Below are positions 1 to 8,180 of a DNA stretch of 38,973 nucleotides, one piece after another. Position numbers and translations under genes: made by a program. Within the stretch, counting starts at the first letter, position 1. Every line of letters begins with the position of its first letter. The notes beneath the pieces were generated by a model that saw nothing but the letters and a program-made list of their open reading frames with translations, did not search any database and had not been told where the DNA came from. The DNA is from Candidatus Woesearchaeota archaeon (GTDB taxonomy: Archaea > Nanobdellota > Nanobdellia > Woesearchaeales > WJKL01): assembly GCA_018221125.1 (NCBI GenBank), contig JAAOYC010000032.1, positions 1 to 38,973 of the forward strand, read 5' to 3'.

Positions 1-192
1 CAGATACTGAAAGGTGTAAGATATCACATGGGAAGGTGGGCAAGTCCTGAGGCAGAAGCAACAAGAGCAGTGAAAGGGAGCACTGTTGAAAAGATTGTCC
101 AACTATCTGATTATATCTGCAGCAGAAAAATAGCTTCTTTTTTGCCTGGAGTAGAATTGAGTGAAAAAGTTATTAGGAATTATTTGAGATAA
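1..192 (+). CDS. C-terminal fragment of an HD-domain (HDIG-like) phosphohydrolase, truncated by window start
   Basis: Open frame 1 from base 1 to TAA at 190-192: QILKGVRYHMGRWASPEAEATRAVKGSTVEKIVQLSDYICSRK...; resembles the 'VxxADyIasRk' end of HD hydrolases. Not in ORF track because no start in window. Confidence 0.6.
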   Translation, partial: QILKGVRYHMGRWASPEAEATRAVKGSTVEKIVQLSDYICSRKIASFLPGVELSEKVIRNYLR

Positions 193-704
193 GGTCTCAT
201 TACTCCTAATTCATCTCTGGCAAGCTGGATTGGTCTTTCCAATTCTAAGAATTTTTCAAATGATATGATTAATCTGTCTTCATCAATCTCCAGAGTTCTT
301 TCATTATCTTCCCTGAATAAATGCAAAAGGTTTTCTCCTTGTTCATATGTTGATACGATTTCGGTTATATCTTTTGCTTCTGAGTAGATATCTGAATAAT
401 TGCCTGCTACTCTGATTAATTCAGGATATGCATTGATGTCATACAGCGCCCCAATAGCAGAGTAAACTGGTGTGTCTTCTTTTATTCCAAAACAAAGAAT
501 AGAATTATCCTGCGATACAAAAAAATCCAACACATCCTTAAGAGAACGATTTTTTAAAAGAGGTATTCTTCTTTTTACACTTGGAAAAAGAGGAAATGAT
601 TTCATTATTCTGTGTTCAATTATATCTCCCTCATCATCTCTAACAATTTCTTCTCCTTCCTTGCACTGGAAGATTACATCTGAAAGCGTGTATATTTCTC
701 TCAT
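180..704 (-). CDS. hypothetical protein (174 aa)
   Basis: Long ORF, no recognised domain; convergent with the partial HD gene. Confidence 0.7.
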   Translation of the reverse strand: MREIYTLSDVIFQCKEGEEIVRDDEGDIIEHRIMKSFPLFPSVKRRIPLLKNRSLKDVLDFFVSQDNSILCFGIKEDTPVYSAIGALYDINAYPELIRVAGNYSDIYSEAKDITEIVSTYEQGENLLHLFREDNERTLEIDEDRLIISFEKFLELERPIQLARDELGVMRPYLK

Positions 705-742
705 TTTAATATCCTAATATTTCTTCTTCATTTCTTCTAATT

Positions 743-946
743 TCATTTGCCTTCCTTCAAAACACGAGAAAATCTTTTAGATTTTCTGTGTCCCAAAAAA
801 CCTTCGGGTTTTTTTAGGATGTCCAAAGTCATTTTAACAATTGTTCCTGGTTTTAAGTTTTCCTCCAGGATTCTAGGTATAACTATGATAGACTGGGAGC
901 CATGCTTGGCAATTCTTTTGGTTAGGATGAATTGTGAATGTTTCAT
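743..946 (-). CDS. small AbrB/SpoVT-like putative DNA-binding protein (67 aa)
   Basis: SQFILTKRIAKHGSQSIIVIPRILEENLKPGTIVKMTLDIL resembles the swapped-hairpin pattern; 8 bp downstream of the 954-1691 gene on the same strand. Confidence 0.5.
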   Translation of the reverse strand: MKHSQFILTKRIAKHGSQSIIVIPRILEENLKPGTIVKMTLDILKKPEGFLGHRKSKRFSRVLKEGK

Positions 947-953
947 TTTTTAA

Positions 954-1691
954 TTAACTTAGTTCGGATTTTATCTTTTTTCTGTATATACATAAGGCAC
1001 GAGAAACTGACTTGCCATCCCTAACCAGGCTGCCATTGTGATAGAGTTTATTAAGCTTTTCAGCTATTAGTCTTGCACTGATAATTGGTCCCATCCTGTA
1101 TTCTGGAAGCTGTGATAATCCATGGGCAAACTCTTTTTCAGATAAAGTGCAGGAGGTTTTTGTAAAAATCCTGTCAATAAAAGGGGTGTATCCTTGTGCT
1201 CTCAAACCTTTAAGGCGGTATTCTCTTCTTTCTTCTGGTGATTTTGCAAAAAGGCCTTTCCCGCTCTCAAATGTCGCTGTGCCTCCTAATTGTCCTGCTT
1301 GGCTGCGCTTTTCTGATTTTCCTTCTTCACCAAAGTAGGATTCACTGTGGATACCGACTTTTCGGTCCAATATCCTCTTTCCAATATTTTTCCCTGGTTT
1401 TTTACACAGCATTTCTAATTCAGAGGGATCTGTAATAAGTCCTGTGCAGGGTTTAAAGCCAAACCCTCCCTTATGCCCTCTGATTGCCTGGCCAACTGCT
1501 TTTCTTGCTATGTTTGCAGATGCGCCATATTCTGATTCAACATTATACTTTTGGGTTATTTCAAAATTAAACATCCCATTCCTGTAATCTTCAGCTATCT
1601 CTGGGTGGTCTTTTATCAGGGCTTGTGCTACTTTGAGTATTTTTCTAATAGCTTTAATATGCTTATTGGTGATTGGTTTTTTATGTTTCAT
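954..1691 (-). CDS. hypothetical protein with NUMOD-like basic/glycine motifs, possibly nucleic-acid binding (245 aa)
   Basis: Contains SQAGQLGGTATFESGKGLFAKSPEERREYRLKGLRAQG; promoter-like catcaggtttataaac upstream (reverse complement of ~1750-1765). Confidence 0.6.
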   Translation of the reverse strand: MKHKKPITNKHIKAIRKILKVAQALIKDHPEIAEDYRNGMFNFEITQKYNVESEYGASANIARKAVGQAIRGHKGGFGFKPCTGLITDPSELEMLCKKPGKNIGKRILDRKVGIHSESYFGEEGKSEKRSQAGQLGGTATFESGKGLFAKSPEERREYRLKGLRAQGYTPFIDRIFTKTSCTLSEKEFAHGLSQLPEYRMGPIISARLIAEKLNKLYHNGSLVRDGKSVSRALCIYRKKIKSELS

Positions 1692-1769
1692 TTTCTTCTA
1701 AAAAAATATCTAGAACACGCTCTTTATGTATAGAGTATACATAGAATTTTGTTTATAAACCTGATGATT

Positions 1770-2141
1770 TTAGTCTTTAGGTCTTAAAATGGTTCCAGAA
1801 GTTCCAACATACTCGTATTGAGAAGGATCTAATTCTACATCTGCTGTTGTTTGCTTTTGCTGCTCTTCAAAATCTTTTCTGGATTTTTCATTATCATAAA
1901 GCTTTAGAAAAGTGGGAGAGACCATTGCATAAATTTTACCTTGAATTTCAACTTTGAAGTAATTATCCAGATTACGCTCTACTCTTCTTACTATTTTTGC
2001 TGATTCTTCTCTGCTGACTTCTTGTACAGGAACTTCATAATGTAGTGTTTCAGGCCTGTGAACAGGAGCCTCATCAAAATTCTGATTGTTTAACAAAAGA
2101 TCTATTGATTGTTGATCAATGAAATGTGTTTTTTCTGACAT
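1770..2141 (-). CDS. hypothetical protein (123 aa)
   Basis: Complete ORF with AAGGTTTTTAAA promoter-like element just upstream. Confidence 0.65.
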   Translation of the reverse strand: MSEKTHFIDQQSIDLLLNNQNFDEAPVHRPETLHYEVPVQEVSREESAKIVRRVERNLDNYFKVEIQGKIYAMVSPTFLKLYDNEKSRKDFEEQQKQTTADVELDPSQYEYVGTSGTILRPKD

Positions 2142-2184
2142 TGTAGAAAAATAAAGAATTTATTAGTTTAAAAACCTTCGTGAA

Positions 2185-2982
2185 TTACAATCTTTTTACT
2201 TCAATAGAAATAGCTGGTTCATTAACCCTGATATATCTAGGGCAGGTTGTGTATTCTAATCCATGCTCTTGACAGTAGTCTATTATTCTCTGCTTTATTT
2301 CATCGTCTTTAAATCCAATGACTACATTTATTCCGTCTTTGTCTTTGTGGATTACGTTAAAGCTTTGCAAGTCATCCAGAATCTGTTTTCTTTTTTCCCT
2401 GAATGTTTCCAGTCTTTTTGGAAGCTCATCAAATTTTGCCATTAAATCATCATACATGTGATCATCAAAATAAGAAGAATCAAAATCTTCATAGAATTTG
2501 TCATCATCTGTTGCAATAAATCCTCCATATTCTAAATTGACTGGCTTCCATTTTCCAAAACTGCCTATTAATAGATGGCCTATCTTTGCTGCATCTGTTC
2601 CTATGCTGCCAGAAACATCATTTACTAATATACATCCTTTTTTTCCGCAGATCTTGAAGATTTCTTCAATATTATCCATTGCAAAATAGCCTTGCATTGA
2701 ACATGTCAGTAAAATAGAATTTTTATCTGCTTTTTTCTCTAAATCATCCAAATCAATCAATCCTTGATTTGTTTTTACTTCTTTTATCTCTAAATCAAAC
2801 TTCTTTGGATATTTCTTGTAAGTCAACCATCCGCCCTGGTCTGGAATAAGAACAGTTGTTTTATCTAATTGTTTTGCTAAATCAAGAGCTATTTTTATTG
2901 CTTTGTTGCCTCTTTCAGCTAGCTGAATATGCTGTTTTCCAGTGAATTCCTTTAGCTTAGCAAGTATTCTTTCCATAACCAC
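2185..2982 (-). CDS. PLP-dependent aminotransferase-like protein (DegT/DnrJ fold type I family)
   Basis: AERGNKAIKIALDLAKQL... VLIPDQGGW... ILVNDVSGSIGTDAAKIGHLLIGSFGKWKPVNLEYGGFIATDD matches the fold type I substrate/PLP-lysine pattern. Confidence 0.7.
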   Translation of the reverse strand: MVMERILAKLKEFTGKQHIQLAERGNKAIKIALDLAKQLDKTTVLIPDQGGWLTYKKYPKKFDLEIKEVKTNQGLIDLDDLEKKADKNSILLTCSMQGYFAMDNIEEIFKICGKKGCILVNDVSGSIGTDAAKIGHLLIGSFGKWKPVNLEYGGFIATDDDKFYEDFDSSYFDDHMYDDLMAKFDELPKRLETFREKRKQILDDLQSFNVIHKDKDGINVVIGFKDDEIKQRIIDYCQEHGLEYTTCPRYIRVNEPAISIEVKRL

Positions 2983-3016
2983 AAATAATATTAAGGCATA
3001 TATAAAACTTCTTGAT

Positions 3017-3517
3017 ATGACATACTACGATGAAATATCTTCGGGTTATGAGGAGCTGCATAAAGAAGAGCAGCTGAAAAAGATTAAGTTGATTTCTGAG
3101 CATCTGAAAGTTTCAAAAGAAGATAAGCTATTAGATGTTGGATGCGGAACAGGGCTTACAACAGAACCTTGGGATTGCAAAAGATATGGTATAGATCCTG
3201 CTCTTAAGTTGTTAGAAAGAGCTAGAAACAAAGATAAAATTGAATATAAACTAGCTCCTGCTGAGAAAATACCTTATGAAGATAATTTCTTTGATATTGT
3301 TATTTCAATAACAGCAATACAGAATTTTGAAGACATTGAAAAAGGATTGAAAGAGATAAAAAGAGTTGGAAAAGATAAGTTTGTTTTATCATTTTTAAAA
3401 AAATCTTCTAAAAGGGAGTTTATTGATGGAAAAATTAAAAAAATATTTAATATAATGGAAATTATAGAGGAAGAAAAGGATATGATTTATTTTGCAAAAA
3501 AAGCATCAGGTTTATAA
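3017..3517 (+). CDS. class I SAM-dependent methyltransferase
   Basis: LLDVGCGTGLTTEPW motif I and NFFDIVISITAIQNF; likely ATG at 3017 (MTYYDEISSGYEEL) rather than 2942. Confidence 0.85.
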   Translation: MTYYDEISSGYEELHKEEQLKKIKLISEHLKVSKEDKLLDVGCGTGLTTEPWDCKRYGIDPALKLLERARNKDKIEYKLAPAEKIPYEDNFFDIVISITAIQNFEDIEKGLKEIKRVGKDKFVLSFLKKSSKREFIDGKIKKIFNIMEIIEEEKDMIYFAKKASGL

Positions 3518-3539
3518 GTAAACTTTATTCCTCTTTTCT

Positions 3540-4916
3540 ATGATAGACTTAGGAGCTTTAACTGAAGATTTAAAGAGAAGAAATAAAGATATTTCTAAAG
3601 AAAAAGATAAAGAAATTAATAGATTAGTAAAAAAAAGAAAGAAAGAAGTAGAAAAAGTTGAAGCAAATTATGATAACCAAATTAGTTGGTTACAATCTGA
3701 TGCTCGACATCAAATAGGTAGTTCTAGAGATGAATATATGAGAAGAGTTTCTGGAGAAATAATAAAAGATCTTGAGCAAAGTTATGATGTTTTACAAGGA
3801 AGAAGTGGTTTAGCTGGTTTAACAGATGATGAGAAAATAAAAGCAGCAAAATTTAAAACTTTTTTAAGTGCAATGGAGATTGAAGATGAAAGTAAAGTTG
3901 ACGCAGCACTTAATGTTTTTGGTTTAAATCCTGATTTAAAAGAAGCAATGACTGGTGGTTCTTTGGATCATAGAGATATTGTTTCTTATATGGGTGCATC
4001 TAATAATTCATTTTACATGGTTGTGCCTGTTGTTAAAGGAAGTGATGATATACTTGCTCAAAGTTTAGAAGATAAAGTAAGTGGTATTTTAGAACATGGA
4101 CAAGTTACACCAGGTCATAGTGTGGATTTTGGTGGAAAAGGCCGTGTTGCAAGTGTTGCTGTGAGTAAGATTAAATTTAAATATGAATGTAGGCCTACAA
4201 ATGGATTTTTAGTATATCATGTTGAAATACCTGATAATAGTGATTCTAGTTTAATGATAAGTTTACAAAAATCATTAGTATCTAAATTAAGAGAATTACA
4301 ACCAGAAGAATTTGAAAAAATGAGATTAATTCATACAACAATGCCTATTGATGGTGATGTTATGGAATATTTCTTAAATCATTCAAGAAATGATATGTAT
4401 TCTTCTTCTGATATGGTAGAAGAATTAAAAGAAGCAGGAACTGAATATGTCTCTGTTGATAAAGTTGCAGAAATATTAAGCAGAGCACCACATGTTGTTA
4501 AAGGGTTGGCTACAAAAGGAAAACTTTCAAAAAATGATAATGGAGAAATTAGTGTTGAATCATTAGGATTATATTTAGGTGAAAATAAAAATGCTCCAGC
4601 AAAAAGAGCACCTTATGTTAGGGGCACATCAACAGGTGTATTAAATTTTAGTTCTCTTGATTTTGAAGAAAGAAAACAAGAAGCGTATTTAAGATTAGAG
4701 AAATATGGAGATGAACTTTCTAGCAGAGAAGCTAAAGATGTTCTTGGAGTTAAAAATATAACAAATAATTTAACAAGCAAACTTGCTAATAAAATAGGAG
4801 AAAAAAGATTTAAAGGAAGAAGACCATTTTATTTTGTTCCTAGAGATAAATTAAAAGCTTATATGGAAGCACGTACTCCAACAAATAGGGGTTGGAGACC
4901 TAAAAGTAATCTTTAG
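3540..4916 (+). CDS. hypothetical protein with N-terminal coiled coil and C-terminal HTH-like regions (458 aa)
   Basis: N-term KEKDKEINRLVKKRKKEVEKVEANYDNQI (charged coiled coil); C-term DKVAEILSRAPHVVKGLATKGKL and SSREAKDVLGVKNITNNLTSKL look HTH-like; caggtttataag promoter at ~3509. Confidence 0.75.
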   Translation: MIDLGALTEDLKRRNKDISKEKDKEINRLVKKRKKEVEKVEANYDNQISWLQSDARHQIGSSRDEYMRRVSGEIIKDLEQSYDVLQGRSGLAGLTDDEKIKAAKFKTFLSAMEIEDESKVDAALNVFGLNPDLKEAMTGGSLDHRDIVSYMGASNNSFYMVVPVVKGSDDILAQSLEDKVSGILEHGQVTPGHSVDFGGKGRVASVAVSKIKFKYECRPTNGFLVYHVEIPDNSDSSLMISLQKSLVSKLRELQPEEFEKMRLIHTTMPIDGDVMEYFLNHSRNDMYSSSDMVEELKEAGTEYVSVDKVAEILSRAPHVVKGLATKGKLSKNDNGEISVESLGLYLGENKNAPAKRAPYVRGTSTGVLNFSSLDFEERKQEAYLRLEKYGDELSSREAKDVLGVKNITNNLTSKLANKIGEKRFKGRRPFYFVPRDKLKAYMEARTPTNRGWRPKSNL

Positions 4917-4970
4917 TTCTATTTTTTAGAAAAAATTTTTATAGATTATAAAAGAGAGAACTCATTGCAA

Positions 4971-5417
4971 TTAATCTTCTCCTTTAAATTTTCTAAATGA
5001 ATTCTGATATAAAAATAAACCATAACTTTTGCAAACTTCAGTTCCATACTCTTCAATATGAGCCTTATCTACATGTTCTAACTTAGAAATATTTAATTTA
5101 ATATTTTTTGCAGTATCATCATTATAGACAAAATCACTAAGAATATCCCAATCACCAAAATAAATTGACTTTAATTCAGGAGCGTTATCTTCAAGAAATT
5201 CTTCAAGCCCCTTTTTAATGCCTTTTTTTGTTTCAGATCTTAGAATCTGATATTGAGAATCATGTATATTATCACCAAAATAAAATTTTATATTGTCAAT
5301 AGGATAAAATTCATCTAAGAATCTGTCTTGTTCTTTATCCTCAAACTCTAATACCGCCTCTATAGACATATTACTACATAATCTTTCATTTTTTATAAAG
5401 CTTTCAGTAATACTCAT
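4971..5417 (-). CDS. hypothetical acidic protein (148 aa)
   Basis: Complete ORF, no recognised domain. Confidence 0.65.
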   Translation of the reverse strand: MSITESFIKNERLCSNMSIEAVLEFEDKEQDRFLDEFYPIDNIKFYFGDNIHDSQYQILRSETKKGIKKGLEEFLEDNAPELKSIYFGDWDILSDFVYNDDTAKNIKLNISKLEHVDKAHIEEYGTEVCKSYGLFLYQNSFRKFKGED

Positions 5418-5539
5418 TTTCTAATACCTTAAAGAACCCCCTCCAAATAACTATAGATTCGATAGTAAACTAAGTATTTAAACCTAATGGATTTTATATA
5501 TTTAGAAAATATTATAAACTATTTAATTAATTCTATGTT

Positions 5540-6040
5540 ATGAAGGTTTCAGATGTAGCAAAACCAATGCAGGCAATTCTGGTCAGTTCTAGAGCAGAGA
5601 TCAAGACAAAGTTCTCTCCTGAGCCAGAAGTCAAAGATAATATCTTTACTCTTTGCTGGCATATGCCTGTTTCTTTTGACCCTCCTTTGTTTGCAATATC
5701 TGCTGGAAAGGCGAGATATTCTTCTAAATTAATAAAAGAATCAAAGGTATTTGTTGTTAATTTCATGGATCTAAAGCATGAGAAAGAAGTTGTTTTCTGC
5801 GGAACAAACAGCGGAGAGCATATTGATAAGTTTAAGGAGACAGGGCTGGAGAAAGAGGAAGCAGAGAAAATAGACTGTGTTAGGATAAAACAAGCATCTG
5901 GTTTTCTGGAATGCAAAGTTGTTAATGAAGTTGATGCAGGAGACCATATTGTGTTTATAGGAGAAGTTCTGAACATGGATCTAAAGAAAACAAAGAACAG
6001 GATGTTCTCTGAAGATGACAGATTTACTACAACTAAATAA
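5540..6040 (+). CDS. flavin reductase family protein (DIM6/NTAB-type)
   Basis: MPVSFDPPLFAISAGKARYSSKLIKESKVFVVNFMD and GDHIVFIGEVL are typical of the family. Confidence 0.85.
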   Translation: MKVSDVAKPMQAILVSSRAEIKTKFSPEPEVKDNIFTLCWHMPVSFDPPLFAISAGKARYSSKLIKESKVFVVNFMDLKHEKEVVFCGTNSGEHIDKFKETGLEKEEAEKIDCVRIKQASGFLECKVVNEVDAGDHIVFIGEVLNMDLKKTKNRMFSEDDRFTTTK

Positions 6041-6073
6041 AATTTATATATTAGAAAATATTTTGAAAATAAA

Positions 6074-6406
6074 ATGAAAGAATATCAGGAAAAATGCAGG
6101 CTTTCAGCAAAAAAGTTTGATACTGAAAAAGAGGAAATTTTTACATGGGGATTAGGCATAGCAGGAGAAGCAGGGGATGTTGCAAGTTGCATCAAGAAAA
6201 CATTTGCCCATGACAATGACCAAAAAAAAGGCATTAGAGAGAATATAGGGGATACTTTATGGTATGCTGCAATGATCTGCAACTTTTTTGGATGGGATAT
6301 GCAGGAAGTTTTAAATGAAAATGTTGCAAAACTTGAGAAGAGATATCCTAAAGGCTTTAAAATAGAAAAAGCAAAACGGGAAATGATTGACTGGGGTAAT
6401 AAATAA
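6074..6406 (+). CDS. MazG-like nucleotide pyrophosphohydrolase
   Basis: GLGIAGEAGDVASCIKKTF ... RENIGDTLWYAAMICNFFGWDMQEVLNENVAKLEKRYP contains EAGDV/ENIGD metal-binding motifs. Confidence 0.85.
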   Translation: MKEYQEKCRLSAKKFDTEKEEIFTWGLGIAGEAGDVASCIKKTFAHDNDQKKGIRENIGDTLWYAAMICNFFGWDMQEVLNENVAKLEKRYPKGFKIEKAKREMIDWGNK

Positions 6407-6407
6407 A

Positions 6408-6908
6408 ATGAGTGTTGAAGATGTACAAAAAGTAAACCAATTGGCCCAAGAGCTGATAGAAAAAGGATTTGCAGCTGACAGAGAGGAAGCTGTAAAGAAA
6501 GCACAGGAAATGCTTAACAAGGAAATAACCAGTGCTGCCCAGGTAAAAGAGACAGATGAAAAGCAGAATATTGCTGCATCTGAAGTAAGTGATGATTCTT
6601 TAAAAAATATGATTGAAAGAGTAAAAGACCATGTTGCAAGGCAGTTTGAAGGATATAAGAATGCTCTTCTTGGCCTTGAGAAAGAGCTTCGTGCTTTAAA
6701 GCAGCAGGTTGAAGAGCTTAAATCAAGAGGTGTTTCCAGAACTGCAGCAGACAGAGGAATTGCTGAAAAGAAAGTTGAAGAAGCTGCTGAGCCTGATGAA
6801 GAGCCTATGAAAGTTGAGAAAGAAGAAGGAGAAGCTCATCCTAAAGTAGGAAGAAATAATCCAGATGATGTTTCTATAGAAAAGATGTTTTATTGTGGGA
6901 ATAAATAA
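6408..6908 (+). CDS. hypothetical coiled-coil protein (166 aa)
   Basis: ATG at 6408, directly after the MazG stop; central heptad-like region DHVARQFEGYKNALLGLEKELRALKQQVEELKSRG. Confidence 0.7.
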   Translation: MSVEDVQKVNQLAQELIEKGFAADREEAVKKAQEMLNKEITSAAQVKETDEKQNIAASEVSDDSLKNMIERVKDHVARQFEGYKNALLGLEKELRALKQQVEELKSRGVSRTAADRGIAEKKVEEAAEPDEEPMKVEKEEGEAHPKVGRNNPDDVSIEKMFYCGNK

Positions 6909-6913
6909 AAGAA

Positions 6914-7297
6914 TTATTTAATCTTTAAAGCTTTTATTATCTTGTCAAGCTTTTCATTGATTATTTCAAGATCTTTGCCAGAATTTCTACTAGAACCACG
7001 TTTATCATGTTTTTCAAAACAATCACTGCAATAAACAGGCTTGCTTGAAGTTGGTTTGAAAGGAACTTCACATTCTTTTCCGCATTCAGAACAAATAACT
7101 TGAGTCATCTCAAGGTCACGCCTGTTGTTTCCAAAACGTTTAGGGCCTCTATCTCTACCTCTTCCAAAATCTCTTCCAGAGTCTCTTCTACCAGAACTTC
7201 TTCTGCCTCTGCCAGAATCTCTTCTACCTCTTCCTCCGCCGTTTTTAACGTGGTCTTCAAAGGTTTTTTCGCCTCTTGAACGTTCAAATCTTGCCAT
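6914..7297 (-). CDS. CxxC-x17-CxxC zinc-ribbon protein with RGG-like N-terminal tail
   Basis: ICSECGKECEVPFKPTSSKPVYCSDCFEKH plus repeated GRGRRDSGRGRRSSGRRDSGRDFGRGRDRG. Confidence 0.85.
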   Translation of the reverse strand: MARFERSRGEKTFEDHVKNGGGRGRRDSGRGRRSSGRRDSGRDFGRGRDRGPKRFGNNRRDLEMTQVICSECGKECEVPFKPTSSKPVYCSDCFEKHDKRGSSRNSGKDLEIINEKLDKIIKALKIK

Positions 7298-7357
7298 AAA
7301 TCAGTTAAAAAGAGGGTTAGTTTATAAGCCTATGCGAAATTGTGTTTTGGCGAATGA

Positions 7358-8095
7358 TTAATTCTTATTTGCATTATCCCAGATAAACTCAAAATAATGC
7401 TTGAAAGATTCTGCCATCTGCTTGTTTTTGATTAATATTGTGAAAGGCTTGTTTATTCCACCCATAAAAACAACTTTGTCTCCATAGATTATTGCTGGTG
7501 TTGTTGGAGAAAATTTTTTTGGAAAGAATCTATGATTTTGTTTTTTTCCAATTGATTCCAAGACTTTTCTTGTTTTCAGTTTTGAACTCCAGATTCCTCT
7601 GAAATCTCCTTTGTAAGAAAGCTTTTGTTTTTCTGCTTTGTTAACAATATGCATATAATAATAGCCAATGGATTCTACAGCTTTTCCAGTTGCTCCAAAG
7701 AAAAGAAATTCTTTTGCTTTTCCTGAAACTGCATCATTGAATGCATCATCTATTACTGTTTTTGCTCCTTCAATTCCATCGTATTGGTTAACAATACATT
7801 CTTCTGCTGGATTTTGATATAAAGCAGTTAACTGCGGAAGTATTTCTTTTATTGAATCTTGTTTTTCTTTTAATAAGCTTAATAATTTATTTGGATTTGA
7901 AGCAATGTAGATTCTTTTGTTTGATTTCAGGATATAAGATACTAATCCTTTTTCTATTAATTTAGTAAGAATATCATAGACTAATGTCCTGAATAAACCG
8001 CATTTTTCAGAGATATTGGTTGCGCCTGCTTGCTTTAGGTTAAGCAAAGTAAGATATACTTTTGCCTCGTTTTTTGTCAGTCCTTCTATATTCAT
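7358..8095 (-). CDS. TrmB family transcriptional regulator
   Basis: N-term wHTH GLTKNEAKVYLTLLNLKQAGATNISEKCGLFRTLVYDILTKLIEKGLVSYI and C-term sensor domain. Confidence 0.85.
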   Translation of the reverse strand: MNIEGLTKNEAKVYLTLLNLKQAGATNISEKCGLFRTLVYDILTKLIEKGLVSYILKSNKRIYIASNPNKLLSLLKEKQDSIKEILPQLTALYQNPAEECIVNQYDGIEGAKTVIDDAFNDAVSGKAKEFLFFGATGKAVESIGYYYMHIVNKAEKQKLSYKGDFRGIWSSKLKTRKVLESIGKKQNHRFFPKKFSPTTPAIIYGDKVVFMGGINKPFTILIKNKQMAESFKHYFEFIWDNANKN

Positions 8096-8126
8096 GGCAA
8101 AGGGAAATGAGGATTATTTATAAAGG

Positions 8127-8145
8127 TGTCATTAAATTTACGACA
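8127..8145. promoter_or_regulatory. putative operator, imperfect inverted repeat TGTCATTAAATTTACGACA
   Basis: Near-palindrome in the TrmB/radical-SAM divergent intergenic region, next to the TATA-like TTTATAAA of the minus-strand TrmB gene. Confidence 0.45.
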
Positions 8146-8180
8146 TAGATTGAAAAATCAAGTTCTTTGACTAAATAGGC

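Noticed and set aside
795-814. Hairpin AAAAAACC-TTCG-GGTTTTTT as an intrinsic terminator
   Set aside because: It lies inside the AbrB-like ORF (ILKKPEGFLG) with no plus-strand gene upstream; probably coding coincidence.
7105-7361. Overlapping ORFs on both strands in the RGG-tail region (7105-7287 minus, 7125-7361 plus)
   Set aside because: They arise from the low-complexity Arg/Gly/Ser codons of the real zinc-ribbon gene (6914-7297).
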